Translations under genes and position numbers: made by a program
Assembly (NCBI RefSeq): GCF_003977685.1
Contig: NZ_RYZH01000010.1
Coordinates: 1 to 64,000 of the forward strand
Reading direction: 5' to 3'
DNA length: 64,000 bases
Origin: Tautonia sociabilis
GTDB taxonomy: Bacteria > Planctomycetota > Planctomycetia > Isosphaerales > Isosphaeraceae
Notes under the pieces: model-generated
What the model saw: the letters and a program-made list of their open reading frames with translations, nothing else
Told to the model about the DNA's origin: nothing
Database searches by the model: none
Shown: piece after piece, positions 1-10,928 of the stretch
How positions within the stretch are numbered: position 1 is the first letter of the stretch
Layout: the number at the start of each line of letters is the position of its first letter

Positions 1-56
1 GGCAGTCCGAGGGAGCGGAGGTCCGGGACGCCGGGAGGGGGAGGGACGGCCCGGAG

Positions 57-638
57 TCAGAGCCAGCCGAGGGCGTCGAGGGCGGCGAGGTGCTTGCAGA
101 GGGAGTCGGAGAGGCCGGCGATCTGGTAGGTCCACTCGGCGCAGTCGCACTGGGTGGAGCCGTCGGCGAGTCGGCAGGCGTGGAAGGGGCCGTCTCCCGG
201 ATCGGGCAGGCGGAGGAGCCGCCAGATCCGGGGGGCGTCGGCGGTGTCGGGCTGGCGGCGGAGGGCGTAGGAGTGGCCGGCGATGACGATGAGCACGGCG
301 GCGGGCTCGTCGCGGTCGGGTCGGCCGAGGGTGAGGACGGTGGCCGGGGGCTCGTCGAGGGCGGCTTCGAGGACGGCAAGGCCGTACTGGATGCGGAGGC
401 GGTCCCAGGAGGTCCGGGCGTCGGCCAGGGCGCGCCGGAAGTGCCAGGACGTGTCGTGGAACGGGCCAAGCCGCTCCTCGGCCGCGGCGAGGTCCAGCTC
501 GGCGACGTCGAGGATCATGCGGCCGCGCTGGGCGAGCTCGACCTGCTTGAAGGAGACGGCGGGAGGAGGGGCCGGACGGGCGCGCGCGGCCGCCCGGGAG
601 AAGCGGCGGGGAGAGGGATGTCGGACGGGGACGGGCAT
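57..638 (-). CDS. SWIM zinc-finger domain protein
   Basis: 193-residue protein whose C-terminus carries a SWIM zinc finger: Cys164-x-Cys166, 14 residues, then Cys181-x-His183, the CxCx(n)CxH pattern. SWIM fingers bind zinc and usually mediate DNA or protein contacts. The middle (about 30-150) is a mixed helix/strand region I do not recognise. The first 28 residues are Arg/Pro-rich and may be untranslated: the ATG at 638 has only a weak upstream GGAG, and Met41 (MILDVAEL) is a possible alternative start. It lies 205 bp downstream of a small ORF on the same strand, so the two may be co-transcribed. Family call is firm, function unknown. Confidence 0.75.
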   Translation of the reverse strand: MPVPVRHPSPRRFSRAAARARPAPPPAVSFKQVELAQRGRMILDVAELDLAAAEERLGPFHDTSWHFRRALADARTSWDRLRIQYGLAVLEAALDEPPATVLTLGRPDRDEPAAVLIVIAGHSYALRRQPDTADAPRIWRLLRLPDPGDGPFHACRLADGSTQCDCAEWTYQIAGLSDSLCKHLAALDALGWL

Positions 639-843
639 CGCCGTGCCGCTCCGATCGTCGGGAGCCCGAGGACGGGGGATCCGGTCCCGCCGGATCGTTC
701 GGAACCCCGATCCGTCGGGATCGCGGGGAATTCCGCATTCGAGCCTCGAACCTCGGGCCGGAACCCGTTCCGGCAGATCGCCTTCCAGAAAACCAGCGTC
801 CCCCCGGCCCGGGAGGACGGACGGAACGCCGGCCGAACCGGGA

Positions 844-1098
844 TCAGCCCTGTTCGGCGTCGGGAGGGACGGCCAGGAGGTGAAGGTATCGCCTCGTCTC
901 GGTCCCCTCGGGACCGGGGGAGGGGCAGACGCGGTAGGTCCTCCCGGAGCGCCGGATCAGCCCTTCGGGAGAGGCCTGGGGAACAGGAGCGCGACCGACT
1001 CCGCCGATCAGGCAGATCTCCCGGAGCGAGGAGCTGACGGCGGGGCGAGGGGCTCGGCGAGGGCGGCGGTCGCGAGGCGAGGCGATCGGGCTCGACAT
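844..1098 (-). CDS. Small hypothetical protein behind an operator-like promoter
   Basis: 84-residue ORF. The ATG at 1098 is chosen because GGAGGG sits six bases upstream, a textbook ribosome site. The N-terminus is basic (Arg/Pro-rich); the remainder (about 25-84) is more globular, with SLREICLIGGVG and a Tyr/Leu-rich tail. No family recognised. Its predicted promoter (TTGTCA, 17 bp, TACACT, minus strand) about 100 bp upstream is overlapped by a perfect inverted repeat, which suggests specific regulation. It precedes the SWIM gene. The coding claim rests on the ribosome site and promoter, not on homology. Confidence 0.5.
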   Translation of the reverse strand: MSSPIASPRDRRPRRAPRPAVSSSLREICLIGGVGRAPVPQASPEGLIRRSGRTYRVCPSPGPEGTETRRYLHLLAVPPDAEQG

Positions 1099-1184
1099 CG
1101 ATGTCCCTCCGTGCGGCGTCCGTCTCGGTGCGATGCGAAGGGCAGGCGGCAGGCGTCGGCGGAACCGGAACGCCGGCACCTCCT

Positions 1185-1205
1185 GTACACTCGGCGCAAG
1201 TGTAC
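1185..1205. promoter_or_regulatory. Perfect inverted repeat GTACACT-N7-AGTGTAC, candidate operator
   Basis: Seven-base arms at 1185-1191 and 1199-1205 with a seven-base spacer give a 21-bp dyad. It overlaps the predicted minus-strand -10 box and start point, the position expected of a repressor operator. The ten-base right half (GCAAGTGTAC) recurs at 7191-7200. Confidence 0.5.
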
Positions 1206-1227
1206 TGAGCACCACCGCGGGTGACAA
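1199..1227 (-). promoter_or_regulatory. Sigma-70-type promoter for the 84-residue ORF
   Basis: On the minus strand, TTGTCA (1222-1227) is followed after exactly 17 bp by TACACT (1199-1204). The start point would fall near 1192, about 94 nt before the ATG at 1098, and inside the inverted repeat. Confidence 0.5.
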
Positions 1228-1303
1228 GCGTCCAACGGAGGGTTTGTATCAAATATTCCGGCGTTCAGCGCCCAGGAGTGCAGGTGAACGGATGGGGGGT
1301 CGG

Positions 1304-1879
1304 TCAGGGGACCGAAACGCCGAGGTCGCGGAGGATGGTGGTGAGGGCGATTAGGGGGAGGCCGACGATGGCGGTGTGGTCGGGGCAATCGATGCGGTCG
1401 AAGAGGGCGATGCCGAGGGATTCGAGCTTGTAAGAGCCGGCGCAGTCGATGGGAAGGTCGGCGGCGACGTAGCGTTCCAGCTCGGGCCGGGACAGGGGGC
1501 GGAAACGGAGGCGGGCGACCTCGGTGTGTCGGATCAGTCGGTCGCCGAGGCGAACGGCCAGGGCGGTGATGAGCTCATGCTCTCTCCCGGACAGGGTGAG
1601 CAGTTGCTCGACGGCTCGATCGGGGGAGCCGGGCTTGCCGAGCACCCGGCCGTCGAAGGCGACGAGCTGGTCGGAGCCGATGACCACCGCCCCGGGATGG
1701 TGCCGGGCGATCGCGTCGGCCTTGGCCTCGGCCAGTCTCCCGGCCAGCTCGGCCGGGGGGAGGCCGAGCCGATGCATGGCGTCCTCATCCACGCCGGGGG
1801 GAAGGCAATGGAAGGGGAGGCGCAGGCGGGAGAGCAGTTCGCGGCGGTAGGGGGAGGTGCTGGCGAGAATCAGGTCCAT
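1304..1879 (-). CDS. maf: Maf-family nucleotide pyrophosphatase
   Basis: 191 residues, normal for Maf/YceF proteins, which hydrolyse non-canonical nucleoside triphosphates (m7GTP, dTTP, UTP depending on subgroup) to monophosphate and PPi in the cytoplasm. Visible hallmarks: N-terminal LILASTSPYRRELLSRL (substrate-binding SxSxxR), DEDA near residue 31, IGSDQLV (catalytic Asp region, about 67-73), and DCAGSYKLESLG near 145. It looks closer to the YceF (m7GTP) group because of SDQLV rather than ADTVV; that assignment is inference. No clear Shine-Dalgarno. It follows the Tat-signal ORF on the same strand. Confidence 0.92.
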   Translation of the reverse strand: MDLILASTSPYRRELLSRLRLPFHCLPPGVDEDAMHRLGLPPAELAGRLAEAKADAIARHHPGAVVIGSDQLVAFDGRVLGKPGSPDRAVEQLLTLSGREHELITALAVRLGDRLIRHTEVARLRFRPLSRPELERYVAADLPIDCAGSYKLESLGIALFDRIDCPDHTAIVGLPLIALTTILRDLGVSVP

Positions 1880-1963
1880 CGGCTCGGCCGGGAGAGGGTC
1901 CGTCGGCGACGACGCGCCAGGAGTCGGGAGCGTACTTCGATGCGAAGACGGTTTCCAGGAGAG

Positions 1964-2200
1964 TCAGGCCGCAGCCGGGGATGTCGGAAACGCGAAGCCG
2001 GACGTCCCGCAAGGGGAAGGCGGAGGAGTGAAACGGGTCGGAAGTGCTGGAATCCCACCGGTGACGGAGGTGATCCGGAACCGGCGAAGCTCGCTGGGAT
2101 CGAGGTCGTCCGGCCCAGCGGCGTCGGCCCGGAGGAGAGCCGGGGCGGCCGCGGCCGCCAGGCCGGCGCCGAGGGTTCGGAGGACCTGTCGTCGTCGCAT
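1964..2200 (-). CDS. Tat-signal ORF, probably frameshifted or truncated
   Basis: 78-residue ORF starting MRRRQVLRTLGAG, a twin-arginine export signal with an Ala-rich core, cleavage expected near ALLRA-DA. The start is well supported: AGGAAGGAG lies eight bases upstream. After ITSVTGG (about residue 48) the frame becomes Pro-rich and stops at 1964. In another minus-strand frame the DNA continues with a protein-like stretch (HSSAFPLRDVRL to SWRVVADG) reaching about 1860, next to the maf start. A single-base frameshift or a decayed exported protein is likely. Family unknown. Confidence 0.5.
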   Translation of the reverse strand: MRRRQVLRTLGAGLAAAAAPALLRADAAGPDDLDPSELRRFRITSVTGGIPALPTRFTPPPSPCGTSGFAFPTSPAAA

Positions 2201-2240
2201 CGCTCGCGCTCCTTCCTCATCGGGCTCGGATGGCGGCCCG

Positions 2241-5477
<3,237 letters not shown>

Positions 5478-5567
5478 GGGCGTTCGCTCGCTTCGTTTCG
5501 CTTCGTTCGCTGGCCTGGAGGGGACGCGACGGGGGGCGGGATCAGGTCGGATCGGGCTGCGCGCGCC

Positions 5568-5626
5568 GGGCCGCGCCCCCCCGCCCCGGCCCCGGATCCG
5601 ACCGGAGGGGCGGGGGGGCGCGGCCC
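5568..5626. terminator. Perfect 20-bp inverted repeat between carB and the methyltransferase
   Basis: Arms at 5568-5587 and 5607-5626 are exact reverse complements, all G/C, around a 19-base loop. This is an extremely stable hairpin. There is no U-tract on the minus strand, so it may be a Rho-assisted or bidirectional stop, or a structure in the carB leader. An A5 tract and a T4 run follow it on the plus strand. Confidence 0.5.
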
Positions 5627-5739
5627 GAAAAATTGCCCGATTTTAGCCAGGAGCCTCCCCCGCCGACAAGGCTGGGCGGAGCGATGGAAGCGATGGCAGG
5701 GGCGATCGGTCCGGCGATCGGCGTCGGTTCGTCGGGAGC

Positions 5740-5789
5740 GCTCCGGTCCCCCGGGCGTCTTGCCCGCCCGGGGGAGGGCCCACCGGAGC
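5740..5789 (-). terminator. Two-part hairpin downstream of the methyltransferase
   Basis: Outer arms GCTCCGGT (5740-5747) and ACCGGAGC (5782-5789), inner arms CCCCCGGGCG (5748-5757) and CGCCCGGGGG (5765-5774). It lies about 130 nt beyond the methyltransferase stop and probably ends that transcript. No T-tract. Confidence 0.5.
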
Positions 5790-5922
5790 ACGGGAGGGCC
5801 TCCTCCCCGGGGCTCTCCGACGAGGGACCGGTCGCCCCTGCGCTCGATTCCGGGGAGGGCTGGCGGCCGCGCTCGCCCTCGCCCCGGCCCGGCCCGGACC
5901 GGCCTGGCCCGGCCCGGGGAGG

Positions 5923-6801
5923 TCAGGACCCCGGGGTGGGGACCCGGACTCGTCTCGGCGTGACGTAGGGGGCCTCGCCGCCTTCGAGGGGGTCGCCGGG
6001 GTTGATGGAGCAGAGGCGGGAGCGGGCGCGCTCGGCGTAGTCGGGGGAGAGCTCGAAGCCGAGGTAGCGGCGGCCAAGCTTGCGAGCGGCCGCCAGGGTG
6101 GTGCCGGAACCGGCGAAGGGGTCGAGGACCAGGTCGTCGGGGTCGGAGCAGGCTCGGACGATCCGGCCGAGAATCCGCTCGGGCATCTGGCAGCCGTGCC
6201 AGCCGGCGCGTTCCTTGAAGGTGCCGCAGACTCGGGGGACGTACCAGGTGTCGGTGGCGGGCTCGAAGCCGTCGGGAACGTCCTGGGGGCGGAGGATCCA
6301 GGTGTCGTCGGGCAGCCGGCCCTTGGGGTTGGCGCGGCGGTCGGCGTAGATGAGCTGGCGGGCGGAGGGGACCCGGACCTCTCGGTCGTTGAAGGTGAAG
6401 CGGCGGGGGTCCTTGACGAAGTAGAACAGGTGGGCGTGGCTGCGGGCGAACTTCCGGGAGCAGTGGACGCCGAAGGTGTAGTACCAGATGACCCAGCTCC
6501 GCAGGTGGAGGCCAAGCTGGCGGTGGAAGAGGATCTTCAGCTCGGCGGCGAATTCGTCGCCGATGGCGAGCCAGAAGGTGCCGGAGGGGGAGAGGAGGCG
6601 GACGACCTCCCGTCCCCAGGAGAGGGACCAGTCGAGGTACTCATCGGCCTTGCGCGAGTCGCGGTAGATGTCGTATTCGTAGCCGATGTTGAACGGAGGG
6701 TCGGCGAAGGCGAGGGAGACGATCCCGTCGGGGAGGGCGCGCATGCCCTCGATGCAATCGCCCGGGATCAACGTGTCGGCCGGGATGACGCCTCGACGCA
6801 T
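5923..6801 (-). CDS. Orphan DNA adenine-N6/cytosine-N4 methyltransferase, beta-class order
   Basis: 292 residues from ATG at 6801 ([10 protein letters not shown]). The catalytic motif IV DPPF is at residues 34-37 and the AdoMet-binding motif DPFAGSGTT at 227-235, so motif IV precedes motif I, the beta-class order (CcrM/HinfI type). DPPF points to N6-adenine methylation, though N4-cytosine cannot be excluded. The central region (about 100-210, Trp/Arg-rich) should be the target-recognition part. No endonuclease gene is adjacent, so it is solitary. The open frame extends 102 codons upstream but that part is Arg/Pro-rich and not convincing. Transcription probably ends in the hairpin region before carB. 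Confidence 0.9.
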   Translation of the reverse strand: MRRGVIPADTLIPGDCIEGMRALPDGIVSLAFADPPFNIGYEYDIYRDSRKADEYLDWSLSWGREVVRLLSPSGTFWLAIGDEFAAELKILFHRQLGLHLRSWVIWYYTFGVHCSRKFARSHAHLFYFVKDPRRFTFNDREVRVPSARQLIYADRRANPKGRLPDDTWILRPQDVPDGFEPATDTWYVPRVCGTFKERAGWHGCQMPERILGRIVRACSDPDDLVLDPFAGSGTTLAAARKLGRRYLGFELSPDYAERARSRLCSINPGDPLEGGEAPYVTPRRVRVPTPGS

Positions 6802-7248
6802 GGGTGCGGTCTCTCGGGGGAGGGGGCCGTCGGCCGGGGGCCAGGCCCGGGGAGTGGCTTGGGCTCGCGATCGGGCCGGGGGCAAGCAAGCGGACGCTCC
6901 GGCGGAGGCGAGCGACGAACCGAGCCGGGGGGCGTCGATCGGGAGCCGATCGGCGCCGGAGACGCCGAGCCTCGCTCCGCCCGGGGATCCAGCCCGGCTC
7001 CGATCGGGAGCGATTGCGGGATTCGAGCGGCGGCGCCTCGGGGGCGAACGTCGGGGTTGCCGGGGTCGTGCCGCCCCTCGCCGGTTCCCTGGCCCGGCGG
7101 CTCGCAAGGCCCGCCCCCAGCCGCCTCGGGATCACAGGAGATCATCCAAGCCCATCGTGGTTGTGGCGACCGCTCAACGCGAGTCCTGCTGCAAGTGTAC
7201 AGGAGAAGGTTCGACGAAGAGGGCCCGGAAGAGGGGCGAACCGGCCGG
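6802..7248. other. Intergenic region without a recognised gene
   Basis: 447 bp between the methyltransferase start and the cobalamin-protein stop. No convincing ORF. It contains one copy (7191-7200) of the ten-base sequence GCAAGTGTAC that forms half of the operator-like repeat at 1185-1205, here with nearby TCCTG and CAGGA arms (7184-7188, 7200-7204). It should hold the methyltransferase promoter, but no clear -35/-10 pair was found. Confidence 0.4.
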
Positions 7249-7938
7249 TCATGAGGGTTGATCGGAGCGGCGAAGCGAGGAATGGGAAGCAAGGAGGCCC
7301 GGGAGGATCCGGTGGAGGGTCCGGAGATCGTTCGAGGCGAAGTCGGCACCAACGTGGGAGGCGGGGTCGCTCAGGCCGTTGAGGCCGCGACCGCCCGCGA
7401 GGACCAGGAGCCAAGGGCGGGAGGAGCGGGCGAGGGCGATCAGGGAGCGGGCGTCGTCGCGGTGCTCGGGGAGGGAGACGGAGAGCGCCAGGACGTCGGC
7501 CCCGACCTGCTCGATGAAGTCCCGGACCGAGTCCGCGGGGGCCCCCTCGCCGAGCAGGTGGACCTGGAGGCCGGCGGCCCGGAGCAGATCGGACCCCATC
7601 ATCAGGGCGAGGACGTGCCGTTCGTTGGGGGCGCAGCACGAAACGGCGGTGCCGGTGATCGCCTCGGGAGCGGCCCAGAGCCGGGGACCGTGACGGAGGA
7701 TCAGGTCGCGGGTGACCTCGCTGATGGAGTGCTCGTGAGCGACGGTGATCCGGCCCTCCTCCCACTGCTGCCCGGTGAGCTCCAGGGCGGGGACGAACAC
7801 GTCGCTGTCGAGGGCGGCGACGTCGTGACCACTCCCCTCCAGGAAGCGATCGACCAGCTCGACGGCCCCCAGGCGATCGAGCTGAACGAGGCGGCGATCG
7901 TAGGCGAAGAATGGGGAAGGATCGGCTGCGGCATTCAT
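7249..7938 (-). CDS. Standalone CarH-type cobalamin-binding sensor domain protein
   Basis: 229 residues from ATG at 7938. Residues 1-90 form the helical B12-binding-2 bundle, with Trp59 and Glu69-His70 in an exact W-x9-EH arrangement, the motif that caps adenosylcobalamin in CarH/LitR photoreceptors. Residues 95-200 are the Rossmann-like B12 domain: Glu106-x-His108 gives the lower-ligand His (ExH form), SVSL at 153-156, and GG at 182-183. CarH normally has an N-terminal MerR DNA-binding domain, which is absent here; only 113 bp separate the start from the upstream gene. No ribosome site is visible, so the exact start is uncertain. Light or B12 sensing is inferred from the motifs; the output partner is unknown. 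Confidence 0.85.
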   Translation of the reverse strand: MNAAADPSPFFAYDRRLVQLDRLGAVELVDRFLEGSGHDVAALDSDVFVPALELTGQQWEEGRITVAHEHSISEVTRDLILRHGPRLWAAPEAITGTAVSCCAPNERHVLALMMGSDLLRAAGLQVHLLGEGAPADSVRDFIEQVGADVLALSVSLPEHRDDARSLIALARSSRPWLLVLAGGRGLNGLSDPASHVGADFASNDLRTLHRILPGLLASHSSLRRSDQPS

Positions 7939-8051
7939 CCGGAGGAGAGGCCCTGGGAGGTTCGACGCGGTCGGTGAGGCTCGGTCATGGGAGGGAGGGG
8001 CGACGGGGAAGGAGCAGGAACCCGGCGGCCGGCCTCTGGGAACGCGGCTCG

Positions 8052-8861
8052 TCACCGGGGAAGCTCGTCGTCCCACCAACCGGCGCCGAGGTCGGGGTCG
8101 CGGCTCCCGGAGGGCTCGAAGGAGGTGGTGCCGGTCAGTTGCTCCTCCTCCTCCCGGGCCAGCTCTCGGGCGGTGCGTCGGCAGGAAGAGCCGGCGATCA
8201 GGCAGAGCGTGGCGACCTGAAGGGCGGTGACCACCCGCAGGAAGGTCGAGCCGAGCCGCATGAGCTCCCCAGACGGGTTGGGCCGGGGGACGGGGAGCAG
8301 CGGCCAGCCGGCGTCCCAGCGGGTCTGAGTGAGAATGAAGAGGACCGTCAGCCCCAGGCCGGCCACGGCGAATTGCCAGGCGGTCCGGCCGGCGTCGGCG
8401 GCGGCCTTGACCCCGAGATGCGAGGCGACCTCGGCGGCGAGGTGGGCGAATAGGAAGAACTCCAGCCAGCCGAAGACGCGGACCAGGCACTCGACAAGCC
8501 ACTCGTGCTCGAGCAAGGGAGCCTGGAGGCCGGGGGCGGCGGCGTGGGAGAGGCCCCAGGAGATCGAGTCGAAGAGGTTCATCAGCACCAGGGGACCGGC
8601 CCGGCGCTGCCAGCTCCGGTCGGACCAGCGGCCCCAGAGCAGGTAGGACCCGACCAGGGCTCCGGCGGTGATCGGCAGGCCAACTCCCCAGGTGAACCAG
8701 GGTTGTTGCATGGCTTGGGCGAGCCCCTGGTCCCAGGTGAGGACCACCCAGAGCAGCAGGGCGTCGCTGAGGCAAAGCAATGCGAGGGCCAGGCCGGCGA
8801 TCCAGAAGCCGGCGCCGCAGAGCCAGTAGCGGGGAGAGATCGGCTTGTGGTCGAGGTCCAT
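8052..8861 (-). CDS. Polytopic membrane protein of unknown function
   Basis: 269 residues from ATG at 8861 (MDLDHKPISPRYW), or 299 from a TTG at 8951 that would overlap the upstream gene by 32 bp. About six hydrophobic helices are visible (for example FWIAGLALALLCLSDALLLWV, ITAGALVGSYLLW, FLFAHLAAEVASHLG, AVAGLGLTVLFILTQ, VVTALQVATLCLIAG), then an acidic cytoplasmic tail ending DLGAGWWDDELPR. Family not recognised. It lies directly upstream of the cobalamin sensor on the same strand (113 bp gap) and could be its partner; that is inference only. Confidence 0.75.
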   Translation of the reverse strand: MDLDHKPISPRYWLCGAGFWIAGLALALLCLSDALLLWVVLTWDQGLAQAMQQPWFTWGVGLPITAGALVGSYLLWGRWSDRSWQRRAGPLVLMNLFDSISWGLSHAAAPGLQAPLLEHEWLVECLVRVFGWLEFFLFAHLAAEVASHLGVKAAADAGRTAWQFAVAGLGLTVLFILTQTRWDAGWPLLPVPRPNPSGELMRLGSTFLRVVTALQVATLCLIAGSSCRRTARELAREEEEQLTGTTSFEPSGSRDPDLGAGWWDDELPR

Positions 8862-8919
8862 GGTCGGTCGGGATCGAGGGCCGTCGAGGAGGCGGTCCGA
8901 GTCCGGGTTCTCGCTGGAT

Positions 8920-9360
8920 TCATCTTCGCGGGGGAGGGGATCTCCCGTCAACCGAGTCGGCGGCCTCGAAGACGAGCGTCACCACTCCCCAGGGAAGGCT
9001 CGATGCGGAGGGGATCGCGGCAGAGGGAGCCAGGGTCAGCTCCAGGAGGTTGCGGGGGAGGAGGTCGTCGGGGAGAGGCAGCTCCAGGGTCGAGTCGGGC
9101 GGGCCGTCCACCAGGATCCGGCCGTTGAGGGCGACCCGGACCAATCCCGGAAGGTGCTCCACCCGGAGGCGGCAGGAGGAGCCCGGAGGGAGGCGGAGGG
9201 GGCGGCCGAACCGGCGACGGAGCCGGCACGGACGCAGGGCGAGCGGAGGGGAGTCGGCGGGGAGGTCCAGGCGGCTGGGGGAGGGGGGAGCGTCGGCATC
9301 CGGACCGGGACCGGGGAGCAGCTCCCAAGGACCTCGGAGTCGAATCAGGTGGTCGGGCAT
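8920..9360 (-). CDS. Small predicted beta-sandwich (galactose-binding-like) protein
   Basis: 146 residues from ATG at 9360 (MPDHLIRLRGPWELLPG). The pattern (IRLRGPWEL, a Pro-rich stretch, CRLRRRFGRP, RLRVEHLPGLVRVALNGRIL, then LELPLPDDLLPRNLLELTL) resembles the sugar-binding jelly roll of GH2 proteins: a strand, the NGR turn, and paired strands. No signal peptide, so it would be cytoplasmic. It is the first gene of the minus-strand run and overlaps the alternative start of the membrane gene. Fold assignment is tentative. Confidence 0.6.
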   Translation of the reverse strand: MPDHLIRLRGPWELLPGPGPDADAPPSPSRLDLPADSPPLALRPCRLRRRFGRPLRLPPGSSCRLRVEHLPGLVRVALNGRILVDGPPDSTLELPLPDDLLPRNLLELTLAPSAAIPSASSLPWGVVTLVFEAADSVDGRSPPPRR

Positions 9361-9661
9361 GGGTGCATCGGCCGGGAAGCGCTTTGGTATAGTCAGGTCC
9401 GGCGCGGTTGAGTATAGTCGCAACCCATCCCGATCGACCGGAGGTCGCCCACTCTTCGCCCGTCGCCCGATTCCGCTCGCACCACCGGGAACGGGCTCCG
9501 GCCCATCGCCGCGCGGGGAAGCCCGCCGCGACACCCTGCGTCGTCGCGGAGGGCGGGGAGGGAGGGGAGAGCGATCGACCGGCGGCCGTTCCGAGGGGCG
9601 GGGCCCGCCGACCTCCCGCCCGGCCTCCCCCTTCGAACCCTCGCGATCGACGCCGTCGCCC
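9361..9661. promoter_or_regulatory. Divergent intergenic region with tandem GTATAGTC repeats
   Basis: 301 bp between the minus-strand beta-sandwich gene and fabH. The octamer GTATAGTC occurs at 9387-9394 and again at 9412-9419, a 25-bp period (about two and a half helical turns), in otherwise very GC-rich DNA. TATAGT resembles a -10 box, but no -35 at proper distance was found. The copies may be alternative -10 boxes or activator sites. No gene seen. Confidence 0.35.
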
Positions 9662-10681
9662 ATGAGCACAGGCCAAGCGCAGACCGACGCCCCGATCCGC
9701 TCGCTTTGCGGCGTGCAAGTGCTGGGCAGCGGCCGGTACGTCCCGGAGCGGGTCGTGACCAACCACGACCTGCAGGAGAGCCTCGGGTTCGATCCGGAGT
9801 GGATCGTCAACCGGACGGGGATCCACGAGCGACGGTTCGCCTACCCCCACCAGGCGACCAGCGACCTCTGCATCGTCGCCGCTGAACGCTGCCTGGCCGA
9901 CGCCGGTTGCGACCCGTCGGAGGTCGATCTGGTGGTGGTGGGCACGATGACGCCGGACATGGCGTTCCCGTCGACCGGGTGCCTGGTGCAGGACCGCATG
10001 AAGCTGCACTGCCCGGCGTTCGACCTGCAAGCCGCCTGCGCCGGGTTCATGTACGCGATGCTCACGGCGGCGCAGTTCGTCGCCGCCGGGACGAGCCGTC
10101 GGGCCCTGGCCATCGGCGGAGACTGCAACAGCCGGGTCATCAACCCGTCGGATCAGAAGAGCTATCCGCTGTTCGGCGACGGGGCGGGGGCGGTGCTGCT
10201 GGGGCCCGGCAGCCCGGAGCAGGGGTTCCTGGCGTATCAGCTGGGCTCGGACGGCTCGGGAGGCGACCTGCTGAGCCGACCGGCCGGCGGCAGCCGGCTG
10301 CCGCCGTCGTTGGAGGCGCTGTCCGAGGGGCTGCACTACCTGACGATGGACGGCCGGGCGGTGTTCAAGTGGGCGGTCCGGATGCTGGCCGACTCCTCCA
10401 CCTCGGTGCTGGAGCATGCCGGGCTGTCGATCGAGGACGTCCGCTGGTTCGTCCCGCACCAGGCGAACATCCGGATCATCCACGCCGCCAGCGACGTGCT
10501 GGGTTTCAAGCGGGAGAACGTGTTCAAGAACCTGGAGCGGTACGGAAACACCTCGGGGGGCTCGATTCCGATCGCGCTCGATGAGATGAGGCGCGAGCAG
10601 CTTCTCCGAAGGGGGGACCTGGTGCTGCTCTCGGGGTTCGGCGCCGGGCTGGCCTGGGGAACGGCATTGATGCGATGGTGA
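9662..10681 (+). CDS. fabH: Beta-ketoacyl-ACP synthase III
   Basis: 339 residues. KAS III condenses acetyl-CoA (or a branched acyl-CoA) with malonyl-ACP to start fatty-acid synthesis. The catalytic triad is complete: Cys126 in QAACAGF, His266 in PHQANIR, Asn296 in GNTSGGS. Other family marks are GSGRYVPERVVTN near the N-terminus, WIVNRTGIHERR, GDGAGAVLL (173-180) and the C-terminal SGFGAGLAWG. The ATG at 9662 lacks a Shine-Dalgarno, and the upstream 300 bp are the divergent control region. It stands alone rather than in the usual plsX-fabH-fabD operon, so it could be a secondary FabH paralogue. Confidence 0.95.
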   Translation: MSTGQAQTDAPIRSLCGVQVLGSGRYVPERVVTNHDLQESLGFDPEWIVNRTGIHERRFAYPHQATSDLCIVAAERCLADAGCDPSEVDLVVVGTMTPDMAFPSTGCLVQDRMKLHCPAFDLQAACAGFMYAMLTAAQFVAAGTSRRALAIGGDCNSRVINPSDQKSYPLFGDGAGAVLLGPGSPEQGFLAYQLGSDGSGGDLLSRPAGGSRLPPSLEALSEGLHYLTMDGRAVFKWAVRMLADSSTSVLEHAGLSIEDVRWFVPHQANIRIIHAASDVLGFKRENVFKNLERYGNTSGGSIPIALDEMRREQLLRRGDLVLLSGFGAGLAWGTALMRW

Positions 10682-10734
10682 GAGGCAACCGGCCCGGGGA
10701 GGAGAGCCCCGGATCGCGTCGAGCCAATACCACC

Positions 10735-10771
10735 AAGGCCGGGATCCGCGAGTGTCGCGGGTCCCGGCCTT
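10735..10771. terminator. Bidirectional terminator between fabH and the secreted protein gene
   Basis: A 16-bp stem (10735-10750 with 10756-10771, one G-T wobble) around a five-base loop, starting AAGGCCGGGA and ending TCCCGGCCTT. It sits between two convergent genes and can serve both. Confidence 0.75.
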
Positions 10772-10928
10772 GCTGCGTTTCGGACGGAGAGCGGAGCGCA
10801 CGCTCCCGGTGGCCGAGGTCACGATCCCTGGCGCCGGGGGCGTTCCGTCGGGCTCCCCTGATCGAATCGATCGAGGGGAAGGGACGGAGGGTCGGGAGCG
10901 GGGGGAGGGCCCCCGCTCCCGGGTCCGG

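Noticed and set aside
6802..7107. Upstream extension of the methyltransferase frame (102 codons)
   Set aside because: Arg/Pro-rich, no domain, and the ATG at 6801 gives the normal family N-terminus.
7191..7200. GCAAGTGTAC half-site as a second full operator
   Set aside because: Only one half of the dyad is present and no -35 fits a promoter there.
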